Origin: Luzula sylvatica
Lineage: Eukaryota > Streptophyta > Magnoliopsida > Poales > Juncaceae
Assembly (NCBI GenBank): GCA_946800325.1
Contig: OX326958.1
Coordinates: 25,460,914 to 25,524,913 of the forward strand
DNA: 64,000 bases
Reading direction: 5' to 3'
The notes under the pieces were generated by a model that did no database searches, was not told where the DNA came from, and saw only the letters and a list, made by a program, of their open reading frames with translations. Position numbers and translations under genes: made by a program. Of this stretch, positions 34,601 through 39,686 are shown in pieces. Position 1 is the stretch's first letter, and each line of letters opens with the position of its first letter.

Positions 34601-37600
34601 CGTGCGAGGCGGAATAATGTGGCAGCATCGTGGTGTGTGTGCCATGCGACATGGTTAAGGAACTTGTTGCACGAGTTGAAGATGACGCAACACGATGCGA
34701 CTGAGATACGAGTCGACAATAAATCCGCAATCGAGCTAGCAAAGAATCCGGTCCATCATGAGAGGAGTAAGCACATTGATGTGCGTTTTCATTTCATTCG
34801 AGAGCAGGTGAAGAAAGGCGATATGCGAATGATTCATATGGCGAGCCAGGATCAGGTAGCAGACATCTTCACGAAGCCGCTTCCGACAGCGCTGTTTGAG
34901 AACTTGAAGACGATGATTGGGATGAAGAATAGGCTTGAGCTTAAGGGAGGAATTTGTTAATAAGCCCAAGCCCATACATATATTTATCAAGTTTAATTAG
35001 CCCAAATAATTTTAGGGAAAGATTATTTTAAGGAAAGAAAGTTAGGAAATAATTATGGGGCAGATTTTAATTATAAGAAAATTAGTTTAGGAAATAGTTT
35101 TTAAGGCAATGTTTAATTCCTTGTATCTCAAGTTTATTGAGCCTATAAATAGGGTTTGGATGGTTAGCAATTAAATCATCAAATATCAATTAGAAAAGAG
35201 AGAAAGACTTGTAAGAGACTATTAGAATTATAAGAGAGAGTTTTTTGTTTATTAGAAATTCCTATTAGAAATCCATATTCGAATTCCGTATTACCAACAA
35301 ACTGAAGTTATATAAATCATACTAACTTGCAATCTTGCATGTAGTCGACTAACTAAACTGCTTGTGCTTAGATTTCTCATGATTATAATATGAACACAAA
35401 AAACCTATAAAAAATATCACCATAGATGTCCATAGTTATATGTTTGTTGTCTACTTTTGAGACGTTAATATTCTATCTCTCAATAACACTAAAAAGAGAA
35501 CCAACAAATTTTTTATTTTTGGAATTTTGTCAAACACCTTACATGCATTTTTTCACAATTCAACTACTCAAACTAGAAAGTTTTCCTTATAATTGTCTCC
35601 TGTGAGTTGTATAATTTATCTCTTGGAAGTTTGTTATGTAAAATTATGTGGTTTGTGATACTGATTTGAGTGTTAAAAGTTAAATCATAACAATGCATGC
35701 AAAGTGTTCGATGATATTTCTGTGAGAGCAAATTTGTATAGTACTGGTACACAAACATTTTGCCGCAACACCTTCATAGTCAAAATAATTTATAGTTGCA
35801 GAATATAAAAAGACCTTGAAAAATATCATTGAGCACTACTACACTAGAATAACAAAGTGAGAATATTTTGTAGATGTAACAAGTGCTTGTTGATTTTAAA
35901 ATCACATTTACAAAAAATTTCATCCTCATTATTTTAGTATGTTTCTTTGTCATTTATTTATATTTTCTGAATAATTTTTTTTCAACTTTTTTTAGCAATG
36001 TCAATTATAAATTAACAAAGAATATTTTTTTTCCTAAAGCAGAAAAAGGAGACTTCACCTTTTTATCTGCACATCTTGGGATGTACTTTCTTTTAGCTAT
36101 TTCCATGAATACGTTGGATTCATAAGAACCTGAAATGACAAAAAATTCAACAAATTTTATGAGCATGAAATTATTTAATTGAATGAAGGGAATACAAGGT
36201 TTAATTGCAATATAAAGAAACTTGTCAATTGTTAATTGATACAAAACTACATTATGTGAAAAGAATCTTATATTGGCTTTTTAGTTTCAACTTTTATCAC
36301 AAAAATTCTCGAATCAAATCTGTCAAAAACGTGGGTTTGAAATAATGACATATAGATATAAAAGAAGACTTGATATATGTTCGTGGGAGTAGTATGGTAA
36401 ATATGAGATAATGGCACTTATAGATGGTAAGTGAATAAATCAGAGAGAATGGTAATTAAAAATGGCTACTATTCGCGTTACAATGTCGCTGTCCTTAAAG
36501 ACTTATTCGTCCCCACCAATTATATTATTTGGTGTGCAACGGGTCCAACGAATAGCCTTCCAGGATACAATAGCTTTTCTGACTGCGTTTGCACAAACGA
36601 AATCAGACCCAAACACCTACTCGAAAATATCAGGACTATCGTAACACTTACCAAATAAATTCTGCAGTAATTTATTTGAAGTGGATCTGTAAGAAAATTA
36701 ACCGAGAAATATAAGACTTGTATAAGATTGTATCTCTTCTTTCCTCTTTTTCTTTCTTGAATGGTATTCTTTTTCCTCTTTCTTTCTTTGGAGTATTTGT
36801 GGTGTCTTTTTTCTTTATTTGGAGTAATCAAGAAAGAAAGATGAGAGAATGAATAATTTCAATTCTCTTTCCTTGAACTCACATCCATTACAATGGAAGG
36901 GGGGTTATATATATAGCATACTCAATGGGTGGTGCCCCACACAAAACTATGGATGGTAATCAATACCATGGATACAATACCATGGATGGTGATTAATACC
37001 ATGGGTCCAATACCATTGTATATAAATACCGTGGGTACAATACCATGGATGATGCCCATAATATATAATCATGTCATTAAAATATAATCATGTCATTAAG
37101 AGATTGAAAATATACAAGTCAAATAAATCTTGTTAATTTTCTAAAATAAAATTTCTAAAACAAAATTTATTTCATTAAAAATAAAATTTATTTTGAAAAT
37201 CATTAACAATATAGATTGAAGGCATACTAGAGGAGTGCACTGAGGTAACTAGACTAACTTAATATGGATATGCAATATGCAATATATGGAGTTTATGGGG
37301 TTTTTGTAGGATCAAAAATCATGACCAAAAAGTTTAGTTTGCAACAATATTGACTCAATTACTTGAACTTTGTCTTTTTATGCCAACAAACATTTGAAGT
37401 GTTACATGCAAAAATGTATTAGAACTACAAAGACAAGAAAATATATGCAAATGATAGTTTACCTACTATTTATATTTTGATATAACATTTTTTATAAAAT
37501 TTTGTTGCGATAATTTTGGATTTCAAAAGATCATATGTAGATATCAGTGTGAACTTGGTAGACTACTAGACTTTACATCACACTAGAAATAACTTAATTT

Positions 37601-37922
37601 GAGTTCAACATATGCCCTTTCGAATCTTCCAAATAAGGAAAAATATATTAAAGAAGTTTGCAATACAAATATATAGCAATTTAATTTCTTGAAATTATAT
37701 GAATAACAGGTGCTTCAATAAGCAATAATTTTCCATTAACCAAATAGTTCAATAGAATAAATTTAACTGCATGAAAGAATAAAGATGCATACCACGACAG
37801 TTGGTGAGGATGATCTTAGTTTTATCGCTGTCAAAATGATCCAGCGCCCATTCAAGAACGCGCATTCCGTACAAGGAATGACAATTCAGTGACACGAATA
37901 CATTATCTAGGTTGTGACCCAT
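10147..37922 (-). CDS. USP-like/coiled-coil/protein kinase of the PUB family, lacking the U-box; eight exons
   Basis: Exons read on the minus strand are 37793-37922, 36059-36129, 22113-22228, 21882-21971, 12367-12481, 12065-12181, 11506-11970 and 10147-10827. All introns have GT...AG ends and all phases agree, for example TG|G between exons 3 and 4 and AG|A across the Copia-filled intron 4. Coding length is 1785 nt, 594 aa. Residues 1-135 resemble the USP-like N terminus, 140-300 are a charged coiled coil, and 308-590 are a kinase with Gly loop [19 protein letters not shown] and DFG. HGD in place of HRD is usual in this family. PUB relatives add a C-terminal E3 U-box; here a TAG follows RRDL and no U-box is seen downstream. 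The start ATG (37920-37922) has an in-frame TGA six bases upstream. Expression is unproven, but the frame is intact. Confidence 0.82.
12975..14890. repeat. degenerate repeat block in intron 4, related to 20400-21490
   Basis: 12975-13620 matches 20930-21490 in the same orientation; shared phrases include TTAGTGTATCCGGTGA and TTTCGTGCATGTGAGCTCA. 13740-14720 contains diverged repeats of a second unit (words like CAAATTAATTT followed by TGAACGG) also seen at 20410-20650. The two blocks flank the intact Copia. No coding potential is seen. This may be an old tandem array or an unknown repeat family. Confidence 0.55.
14892..14896. repeat. target-site duplication of the intact Copia, left copy
   Basis: TAATA precedes the LTR at 14897 and recurs at 19590-19594 after the other LTR. 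Confidence 0.85.
14897..15205 (-). repeat. 3' LTR of the intact Copia
   Basis: On + it starts TGTTAAGGTAACG and ends TTTATAACA. It is identical by eye to 19281-19589. The minus strand carries CTATAAAAGG (about 15039-15048) as a TATA box. Confidence 0.92.
15206..15214 (-). other. polypurine tract of the intact Copia
   Basis: The minus strand reads GGTGGAGAT directly before the 3' LTR, the primer for plus-strand synthesis. Confidence 0.7.
15244..19209 (-). CDS. Copia gag-pol polyprotein, intact (1321 aa)
   Basis: One frame encodes the full polyprotein: gag (UBN2 type) about 1-230, CCHC zinc knuckle C235/C238/H243/C248, and aspartic protease DTGAS with D294. Integrase carries H425/H430/C456/C459 and a catalytic triad D486, D550, E586. 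Reverse transcriptase starts near 850 with YVDD at 1002-1005, and RNase H ends the protein with STEAEY and MLTKPLP. The length and order are those of plant Tnt1-like elements. The start ATG (19207-19209) follows the primer-binding site by about 57 bp. There is no stop or frameshift. It acts in cytoplasmic virus-like particles and then nuclear integration. Confidence 0.94.
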   Translation of the reverse strand: MNSNAVMSTKFDIEKYDGTTSFALWQVRMMAILSNQGVKAALFERPEAMEGDDKDADWNLMDDRALSTIQLCLSNTTLQEILTETTAAGAWQKLEGIYMKKSVTNRLRLKQRFHSLKMAEGTSIKSHISDYTALLNDMEKIGIKVEDEDKAMVLLCSLSRSYKGFKETMLHSRESLTLDDIKSNLLVKSDIDNDLSVSESNHQEVGLIVERGRQKEKTQNSERSRSKSKHRNLTCNYCKVKGHIKANCYKLKNKQKAEQKGVQSEEANVAESGAGDVLFVADGKEKFEKNWVMDTGASLHMTPNRDWFTTYESSSGGVLLGNDHLCKVAGVGTVKIKMHDGIVRTLTGVKHIPDLKKNLISLGALEDIGCKFQSEGGVLKVSRGALTLMKAKRVGTLYFLEGCTVSGSVSVASSPSDSNTTKLWHMRLGHMSERGMTILSKRGLLCGQSTGKLEFCEDCVFGKQKRLSFSTAVHRTKGTLDYIHSDLWGPSREPSMGNGSCYMLSFIDDFSRKVWVYFLKEKSEVFVTFKQWKTLVENQTGKKIKRLRTDNGLEFCNKNFNEFCKNEGIVRHRTVVGTPQQNGVVERMNRTLLEKARCMLFNASLGKELWAEAINTACWLVNRSPNTSIECKTPEEVWSGKPADYSSLRVFGCPAYAHTNDGKLEPRAKKCIFLGYGSGVKGYRLWCTDSKPPKLIISRDVTFDESVMLRTKEQTPETSTKEDETVHEKVEFEIPDQHGVETQPDLEHDDNPHSDNDESSEESQEEERPYALARDRVRRQIKPPTRYGYSDFAYCLAVAEEVEFGQPSSYKEAIASREAPKWNAAMEEEIKSLQKNATWVLVEPPKGKKVVGCKWVFKKKDDTVGIRYKARLVAKGYSQVEGVDFNEVFSPVVKHTSIRVLLSLVATKNLELEQLDVKTAFLHGDLDESIYMQQPDGYEVAGKESQVCLLKKSLYGLKQSPRQWYKKFDSFMESIGFFRSNYDSCVYFKKLSDETFMYLLLYVDDMLIAASNKEEITKVKGQLSSEFDMKDLGAAKKILGMEIIRDRPNGKLYLSQRGFVEKVLNRFNMNDVKSVSTPLATKFRLSRQFCPKTEKEKDYMSRVPYSSAVGSIMYLMVCTRPDIAHAVSVVSRYLSCPGRKHWEAVKWILRYLKGTADSRLEFGRSDDKLIGYVDSDFMGDLDKRRSLTSYIFTLGGCSISWKATLQSTIALSSTEAEYMAITEGAKEAIWLKGLLGEISTYGGPTVIYCDNQSAIHLAKDQMYHERSKHIDVRYHFIRRINNKKIVEIKKIDTADNPADMLTKPLPTAKFNYCAELISVCR
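19266..19277 (-). other. primer-binding site of the intact Copia
   Basis: The minus strand reads TGGTATCAGAGC, complementary to the initiator tRNA-Met 3' end, three bases inside the 5' LTR. Confidence 0.88.
19281..19589 (-). repeat. 5' LTR of the intact Copia
   Basis: 309 bp, identical by eye to the 3' LTR. It has TG...CA ends and a TATA box CTATAAAAGG on the minus strand near 19424-19433. Confidence 0.92.
19614..19677. repeat. (AT)n microsatellite
   Basis: About 32 AT dinucleotides lie 20 bp from the TSD of the intact Copia, within intron 4. They can form cruciform structures and are likely length-variable between individuals. Confidence 0.95.
20400..21490. repeat. second copy of the intron-4 repeat block
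   Basis: 20410-20650 and 20930-21490 match parts of 12975-14720 in direct orientation, at roughly four in five bases by eye. No coding capacity is evident. Confidence 0.5.
21882..22228 (-). CDS. exons 3-4 of the kinase gene (USP-like N-terminal region)
   Basis: Exon 3 (22113-22228, 116 nt) encodes [12 protein letters not shown] and then [18 protein letters not shown]. Exon 4 (21882-21971, 90 nt) encodes [17 protein letters not shown] and KLISVR. These match the second half of the USP-like N terminus of plant PUB kinases. The family motif around KKLVMGAA is changed to KKLVYWDH here, so nucleotide binding may be lost. The 141-bp intron between them is normal, and the codon split between the exons gives Trp. 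A Copia LTR begins 114 bp upstream of exon 3. Confidence 0.8.
22338..22342. repeat. TSD of the outer Copia, left copy
   Basis: AACTG lies immediately before the 5' LTR and is repeated at 35300-35304 after the 3' LTR. Confidence 0.88.
22343..22687 (+). repeat. 5' LTR of the outer Copia
   Basis: TGTTAATAAGCCC at the start and TTACCAACA at the end. It contains a TATA-like CTATAAATAGG near 22531. It differs from the 3' LTR at three positions (about 22465, 22528 and 22596). Confidence 0.93.
22691..22702 (+). other. primer-binding site of the outer Copia
   Basis: TGGCATCAGAGC lies three bases after the LTR; it is one base different from the common TGGTATCAGAGC. The gag ATG begins at 22704, one base after the site, so the leader is almost absent. 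Confidence 0.82.
22704..24761 (+). pseudogene. outer Copia gag-protease-integrase, interrupted
   Basis: An open frame of 686 codons. gag has a basic Gly/Arg-rich stretch (RGRGRGG near 23400-23450) and a CCHC knuckle [14 protein letters not shown] (about 23560-23601). Protease is [12 protein letters not shown] near 23710. Integrase has HLRFGH near 24112, CEGCVLGK near 24210, HTDICGP near 24298, RSDRGGEY near 24487 and AERKNR near 24596. The frame is intact up to 24761, where the nested element enters between Ser and Gly codons of the integrase C-terminal region (QEAWS before, GMKPTV after). The frame therefore ends artificially at a TGA formed by the LTR. Confidence 0.9.
24757..24761. repeat. 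TSD of the nested Copia, left copy
   Basis: GGAGC precedes the LTR at 24762 and recurs at 32991-32995. Removing the insertion and one copy restores the integrase reading frame. Confidence 0.92.
24762..25760 (-). repeat. 3' LTR of the nested Copia
   Basis: On the minus strand it starts TGAAGGAAAT after the polypurine tract and ends ATTCCCCATCA. A TATA box TATATAAATAG lies at 25293-25303 reversed. The terminal U5 is GC-rich with the inverted repeat GGGGAATATCCCC. Confidence 0.93.
25761..25771 (-). other. polypurine tract of the nested Copia
   Basis: The minus strand reads GAGTGGGAGAC before the LTR, identical to that of element 1 (4887-4897). Confidence 0.8.
25772..27000 (-). other. non-coding 3' spacer of the nested element
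   Basis: The minus strand resembles 3790-4885 of element 1 and its last ~125 bp resembles 7191-7311. No ORF is conserved between the copies. Confidence 0.65.
27180..30100 (-). pseudogene. decayed gag-pol of the nested Copia
   Basis: Minus-strand fragments match element 1 in order. gag is at 29762-30031 ([14 protein letters not shown] against YHMHSMNKTIPELH). The integrase C-terminal region is near 29020-29070. A linker is at 28648-28866 ([14 protein letters not shown] against RASGSKIDLEEVRD). RT is near 28130-28470 at DNA level. RNase H is at 27180-27420 ([14 protein letters not shown] against VFCLNGGAVIWKSS). Numerous stops, frameshifts and deletions separate them, and neither the protease motif nor YVDD was recognisable. 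No functional protein can be made. Confidence 0.8.
30741..30912. repeat. three spaced copies of a GTCGGCTTTGGCC repeat in the nested-element leader
   Basis: The word GTCGGCTTTGGCCT(C/T)AAC occurs near 30742, 30824 and 30897, about 80 bp apart. GGC-TTTG-GCC can form a small hairpin. The copies lie between the decayed gag and the palindrome array. Confidence 0.7.
31215..31736. promoter_or_regulatory. paired palindromes (core TTACAA) in the nested-element leader
   Basis: Fifteen copies of GTCCGTTACAACGGAC or variants. Fourteen form seven pairs starting at 31215/31235, 31268/31289, 31342/31363, 31415/31437, 31466/31485, 31548/31569 and 31631/31652; a single unit is at about 31722. Intra-pair spacing is 19-22 bp, while gaps between pairs vary. 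As in the TTCGAA array, the first unit of several pairs ends CGCAAC and the second CGGAC. The array lies between the primer-binding site and gag, so it would be in the RNA leader. Confidence 0.82.
31979..31990 (-). other. primer-binding site of the nested Copia
   Basis: The minus strand reads TGGTATCAGAGC one base inside the 5' LTR at 31992. Confidence 0.9.
31992..32990 (-). repeat. 5' LTR of the nested Copia
   Basis: 999 bp with a constant offset of 7230 to the other LTR, no indels and two adjacent substitutions. It carries the same TATA box (32523-32533 reversed). Confidence 0.93.
32991..33556 (+). pseudogene. outer Copia integrase C terminus and RT start, after the nested insertion
   Basis: Continues the outer element after the second GGAGC. 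It contains the integrase tail ([15 protein letters not shown] near 33019) and the region before RT, ending GVKWV followed by a TAA at 33554-33556. A one-base deletion relative to the downstream frame causes this stop: the next codons of the RVT_2 domain ([21 protein letters not shown]) are in the +1-shifted frame. Confidence 0.85.
33557..34617 (+). pseudogene. outer Copia reverse transcriptase
   Basis: Frame with [12 protein letters not shown] near 33596, [10 protein letters not shown] near 33733, [10 protein letters not shown] near 33855 and [10 protein letters not shown] near 33991. It ends at a TAA (34615-34617) within the RNase H motif STCEAE, caused by a one-base insertion. The rest of RNase H follows in another frame. 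Confidence 0.85.
34618..34960 (+). pseudogene. outer Copia RNase H C terminus
   Basis: The shifted frame encodes [13 protein letters not shown] near 34714, [14 protein letters not shown] near 34758 and [10 protein letters not shown] near 34856, the standard Copia RNase H end, and stops at 34960 six bases inside the 3' LTR. Confidence 0.85.
34941..34954 (+). other. polypurine tract of the outer Copia
   Basis: TTAAGGGAGGAATT lies directly before the 3' LTR TGTTAATAAG. Confidence 0.75.
34955..35299 (+). repeat. 3' LTR of the outer Copia
   Basis: 345 bp, the same length as the 5' LTR with three substitutions. The right TSD AACTG follows at 35300-35304. Confidence 0.93.
36059..37922 (-). CDS. 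exons 1-2 of the kinase gene (start codon and first USP-like strands)
   Basis: Exon 1 (37793-37922) starts ATG and reads [14 protein letters not shown], then VLEWALDHF and ILTNCR, the first beta strand and helix of a USP-like fold. The donor is G|GTATGC. Exon 2 (36059-36129) follows a strong TTTCAG acceptor and reads [16 protein letters not shown] through RCADKK, with donor AAG|GTGAAG. Exon 1 ends in phase 1 and exon 2 supplies the two missing bases. Exon 2 joins in phase 0 to exon 3 across a 13.8-kb intron. Confidence 0.72.
36903..37060 (-). promoter_or_regulatory. ACCATGG palindrome cluster next to a TATA box in intron 1; LTR-like
   Basis: Six ATACCATGG or near copies start at about 36965, 36979, 36998, 37012, 37027 and 37042 (14-19 bp apart). 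On the minus strand they are followed by a TATA box (TATATATAACC, 36905-36915) and a purine/pyrimidine-rich possible leader. This resembles the U3 layout of the LTRs at 4898 and 6556, but no LTR ends or TSD were found. Confidence 0.45.
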
Positions 37923-38077
37923 TACTCAGATGGATTTCACGCTCACAAATCACAAAGATATTATTTGCAACAATACAATCGCGTCAAGAATTTAAAGAAG
38001 AAGGACTGAGTTTTTAGTATTTAGAGTTTTTCAACAATGCAACTTATAGATTGTTGAGACTTTTGCAAATGGAAAGA

Positions 38078-38086
38078 ATATATACG
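38078..38086 (-). promoter_or_regulatory. possible TATA box of the kinase gene
   Basis: The minus strand reads TATATATTC about 155 bp upstream of the ATG at 37922. The position is right for a plant core promoter, but AT-rich context makes chance matches common. Confidence 0.3.
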
Positions 38087-39041
38087 ACTTTTATCTGACT
38101 ACAAAGCCCCTCATGAATAAAATATATGGCTGGATGCAGAATTTTGTAAAATAGGTGTTCTTTTACTATCCTATTGATTTTGTCTTTAATCATCTTTACA
38201 CAGTTAATAAGGAATAGAAATTTTTGAAAGAAAAGAACATAAAAAATAGACCAATAATTTTCATAAATAATTAATAATATAGAAAAACTAATAATATATA
38301 TAATATAGATGTTGACAAAATTAGCAAATTATAATTTTTTAACAATGTACAAGTAAACAATCTTATTACTAAAGAAATTATGTCCGCCAGAAGAATAGTA
38401 TTGCAGATAAAAGGTCTGAGATCCAAGTAGAAATTGATATAAAAGAAAGGATGTATTTAATAAACGGCACATTTGAATGTCCTAAATTAAAATTTGTTAG
38501 TCGTGCAATTAGATCAATTGGAAATTGGAAATACTGTTCTCATGCCAATGCAATTGAATCCTGCTATCAATGTCAATAATGCTTGTTCCATTATATTAGC
38601 CAAGTCTTTTAAGGAGTTGAGTAGCTGTAAATAATATTATTCAAATTTTACAATTTCAAATGACAAACTATATCTGATACATAAATCATTAGTAAATTTG
38701 ATCGATTTAAAACTAATTAATAATATGGTTTACTTTGATTGTTTCAATTGCACAGACACAATAAAACTCTTGCCAACTTTTAGTAAATATTAAATAAGCA
38801 AGGTGTGATGCACAAACAATAATTATGATTGGTGCAAAACTATAATAATGTAGTTTACTTTGATTAATTCAATCCCATTTATTTTTCATAAAACATACGA
38901 TGTACAACTAAAAGTTCCTATTAAGAAAAAGTATGAAATTGCTACCTTGTATGTCAATTTTCCATTGTAATTTTTCCAAAAAAAATAATAAAAAGTATTA
39001 TGCAAATCATGTCAGCATTTTAAGCATTTTATCATGCTTAC

Positions 39042-39108
39042 CTCTATGATCAAGCCTAATACCTCTTCGTAAAGCCCATCTTTTGTTTTTTGAAGGAGGC
39101 GGCAAAGC
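39042..39108 (-). other. orphan exon-like segment
   Basis: The minus strand has acceptor GTGTGCAG, 67 nt open in one frame (LCRLLQKTKDGLYEEVLG and LIIE), then donor GAG|GTAAGC. The LINE at 39167 is inserted about 45 bp upstream in the putative intron. No neighbouring exon could be joined, and the peptide was not recognised. Confidence 0.25.
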
Positions 39109-39151
39109 CTGCACACTATTAATTATAAAAATATAAATATAACGAGTTTTT

Positions 39152-39166
39152 AATTACAAGAATGAT
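39152..39166. repeat. TSD of the full-length LINE, left copy
   Basis: AATTACAAGAATGAT occurs here and again at 46148-46162 after the A-tail; 15 bp is typical for LINE insertion. Confidence 0.9.
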
Positions 39167-39686
39167 GATGGCGACAAAATTCAAAAACTCACCTGGCGAC
39201 GGACAGGCGACAGCTTGGCGACAACGAGATCCAGAGCTCCGGGGCGATGCAACCACCTGGCGACCGATCCAAGGTGGAGACCCGAGGCGACGACGCGACG
39301 AGACGAACCTTACCTGGCGACGAGACGGAGCTTACCTGGAGACGACGCGACGCGATGCGACAGCAGATGGACACAGATCTGGCGACGGCTCACGCAAGCA
39401 AACTCGGGGGAGACTTCGGCCGGTACCAAATGGAGAGGAAGGTTGGTACTTGATGACGCGACAACAGTTGGACGCCCTCCCACAGCCGTACGAAGTCCTT
39501 TCCCTTACTCCCCTCTCCGATAGCATCTCTTCCCCAGGTATCTCGGGACTAGAACACTCCCTGCCCCCTCTCAAACCCTCACTCAATCTCCCACAATCCA
39601 CCTCCCCCTCATCATTTCACCTCTCTCTCACTTCTCTTCTTCCCCAACCTTTCACCCCCCTTCTCTCTCTCACTCAAGCCACAACC
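39167..39686 (+). promoter_or_regulatory. LINE 5' UTR with repeated GGCGAC words
   Basis: The first ~250 bp repeat CTGGCGAC/GGCGACG-like words about a dozen times, giving a GC-rich island in an AT-rich region. It is followed by a CT-rich stretch up to the ATG at 39687. Its place at the 5' end suggests the internal promoter of the LINE. Confidence 0.6.

Larger units (their letters stand above)
22343..35299 (+). mobile_element. outer Copia retrotransposon in intron 2, split by a nested element
   Basis: 345-bp LTRs at 22343-22687 and 34955-35299 differ at three sites by my reading. TSD is AACTG. Without the nested insertion (8229 bp plus 5-bp TSD) the element is 4723 bp. gag-pol runs from 22704, breaks at 24761, resumes at 32996 and ends at 34960, with two single-base frameshifts in the 3' half. 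It is antisense to the kinase gene. Confidence 0.94.

Noticed and set aside
36431..36658. 75-codon ORF in intron 1 on the plus strand
   Set aside because: No recognisable domain, antisense to the gene, and within a possible LTR-like segment.
10147..37922. Kinase gene as a TE-disrupted pseudogene
   Set aside because: All retrotransposon insertions fall in introns and every exon joins in phase without a stop.
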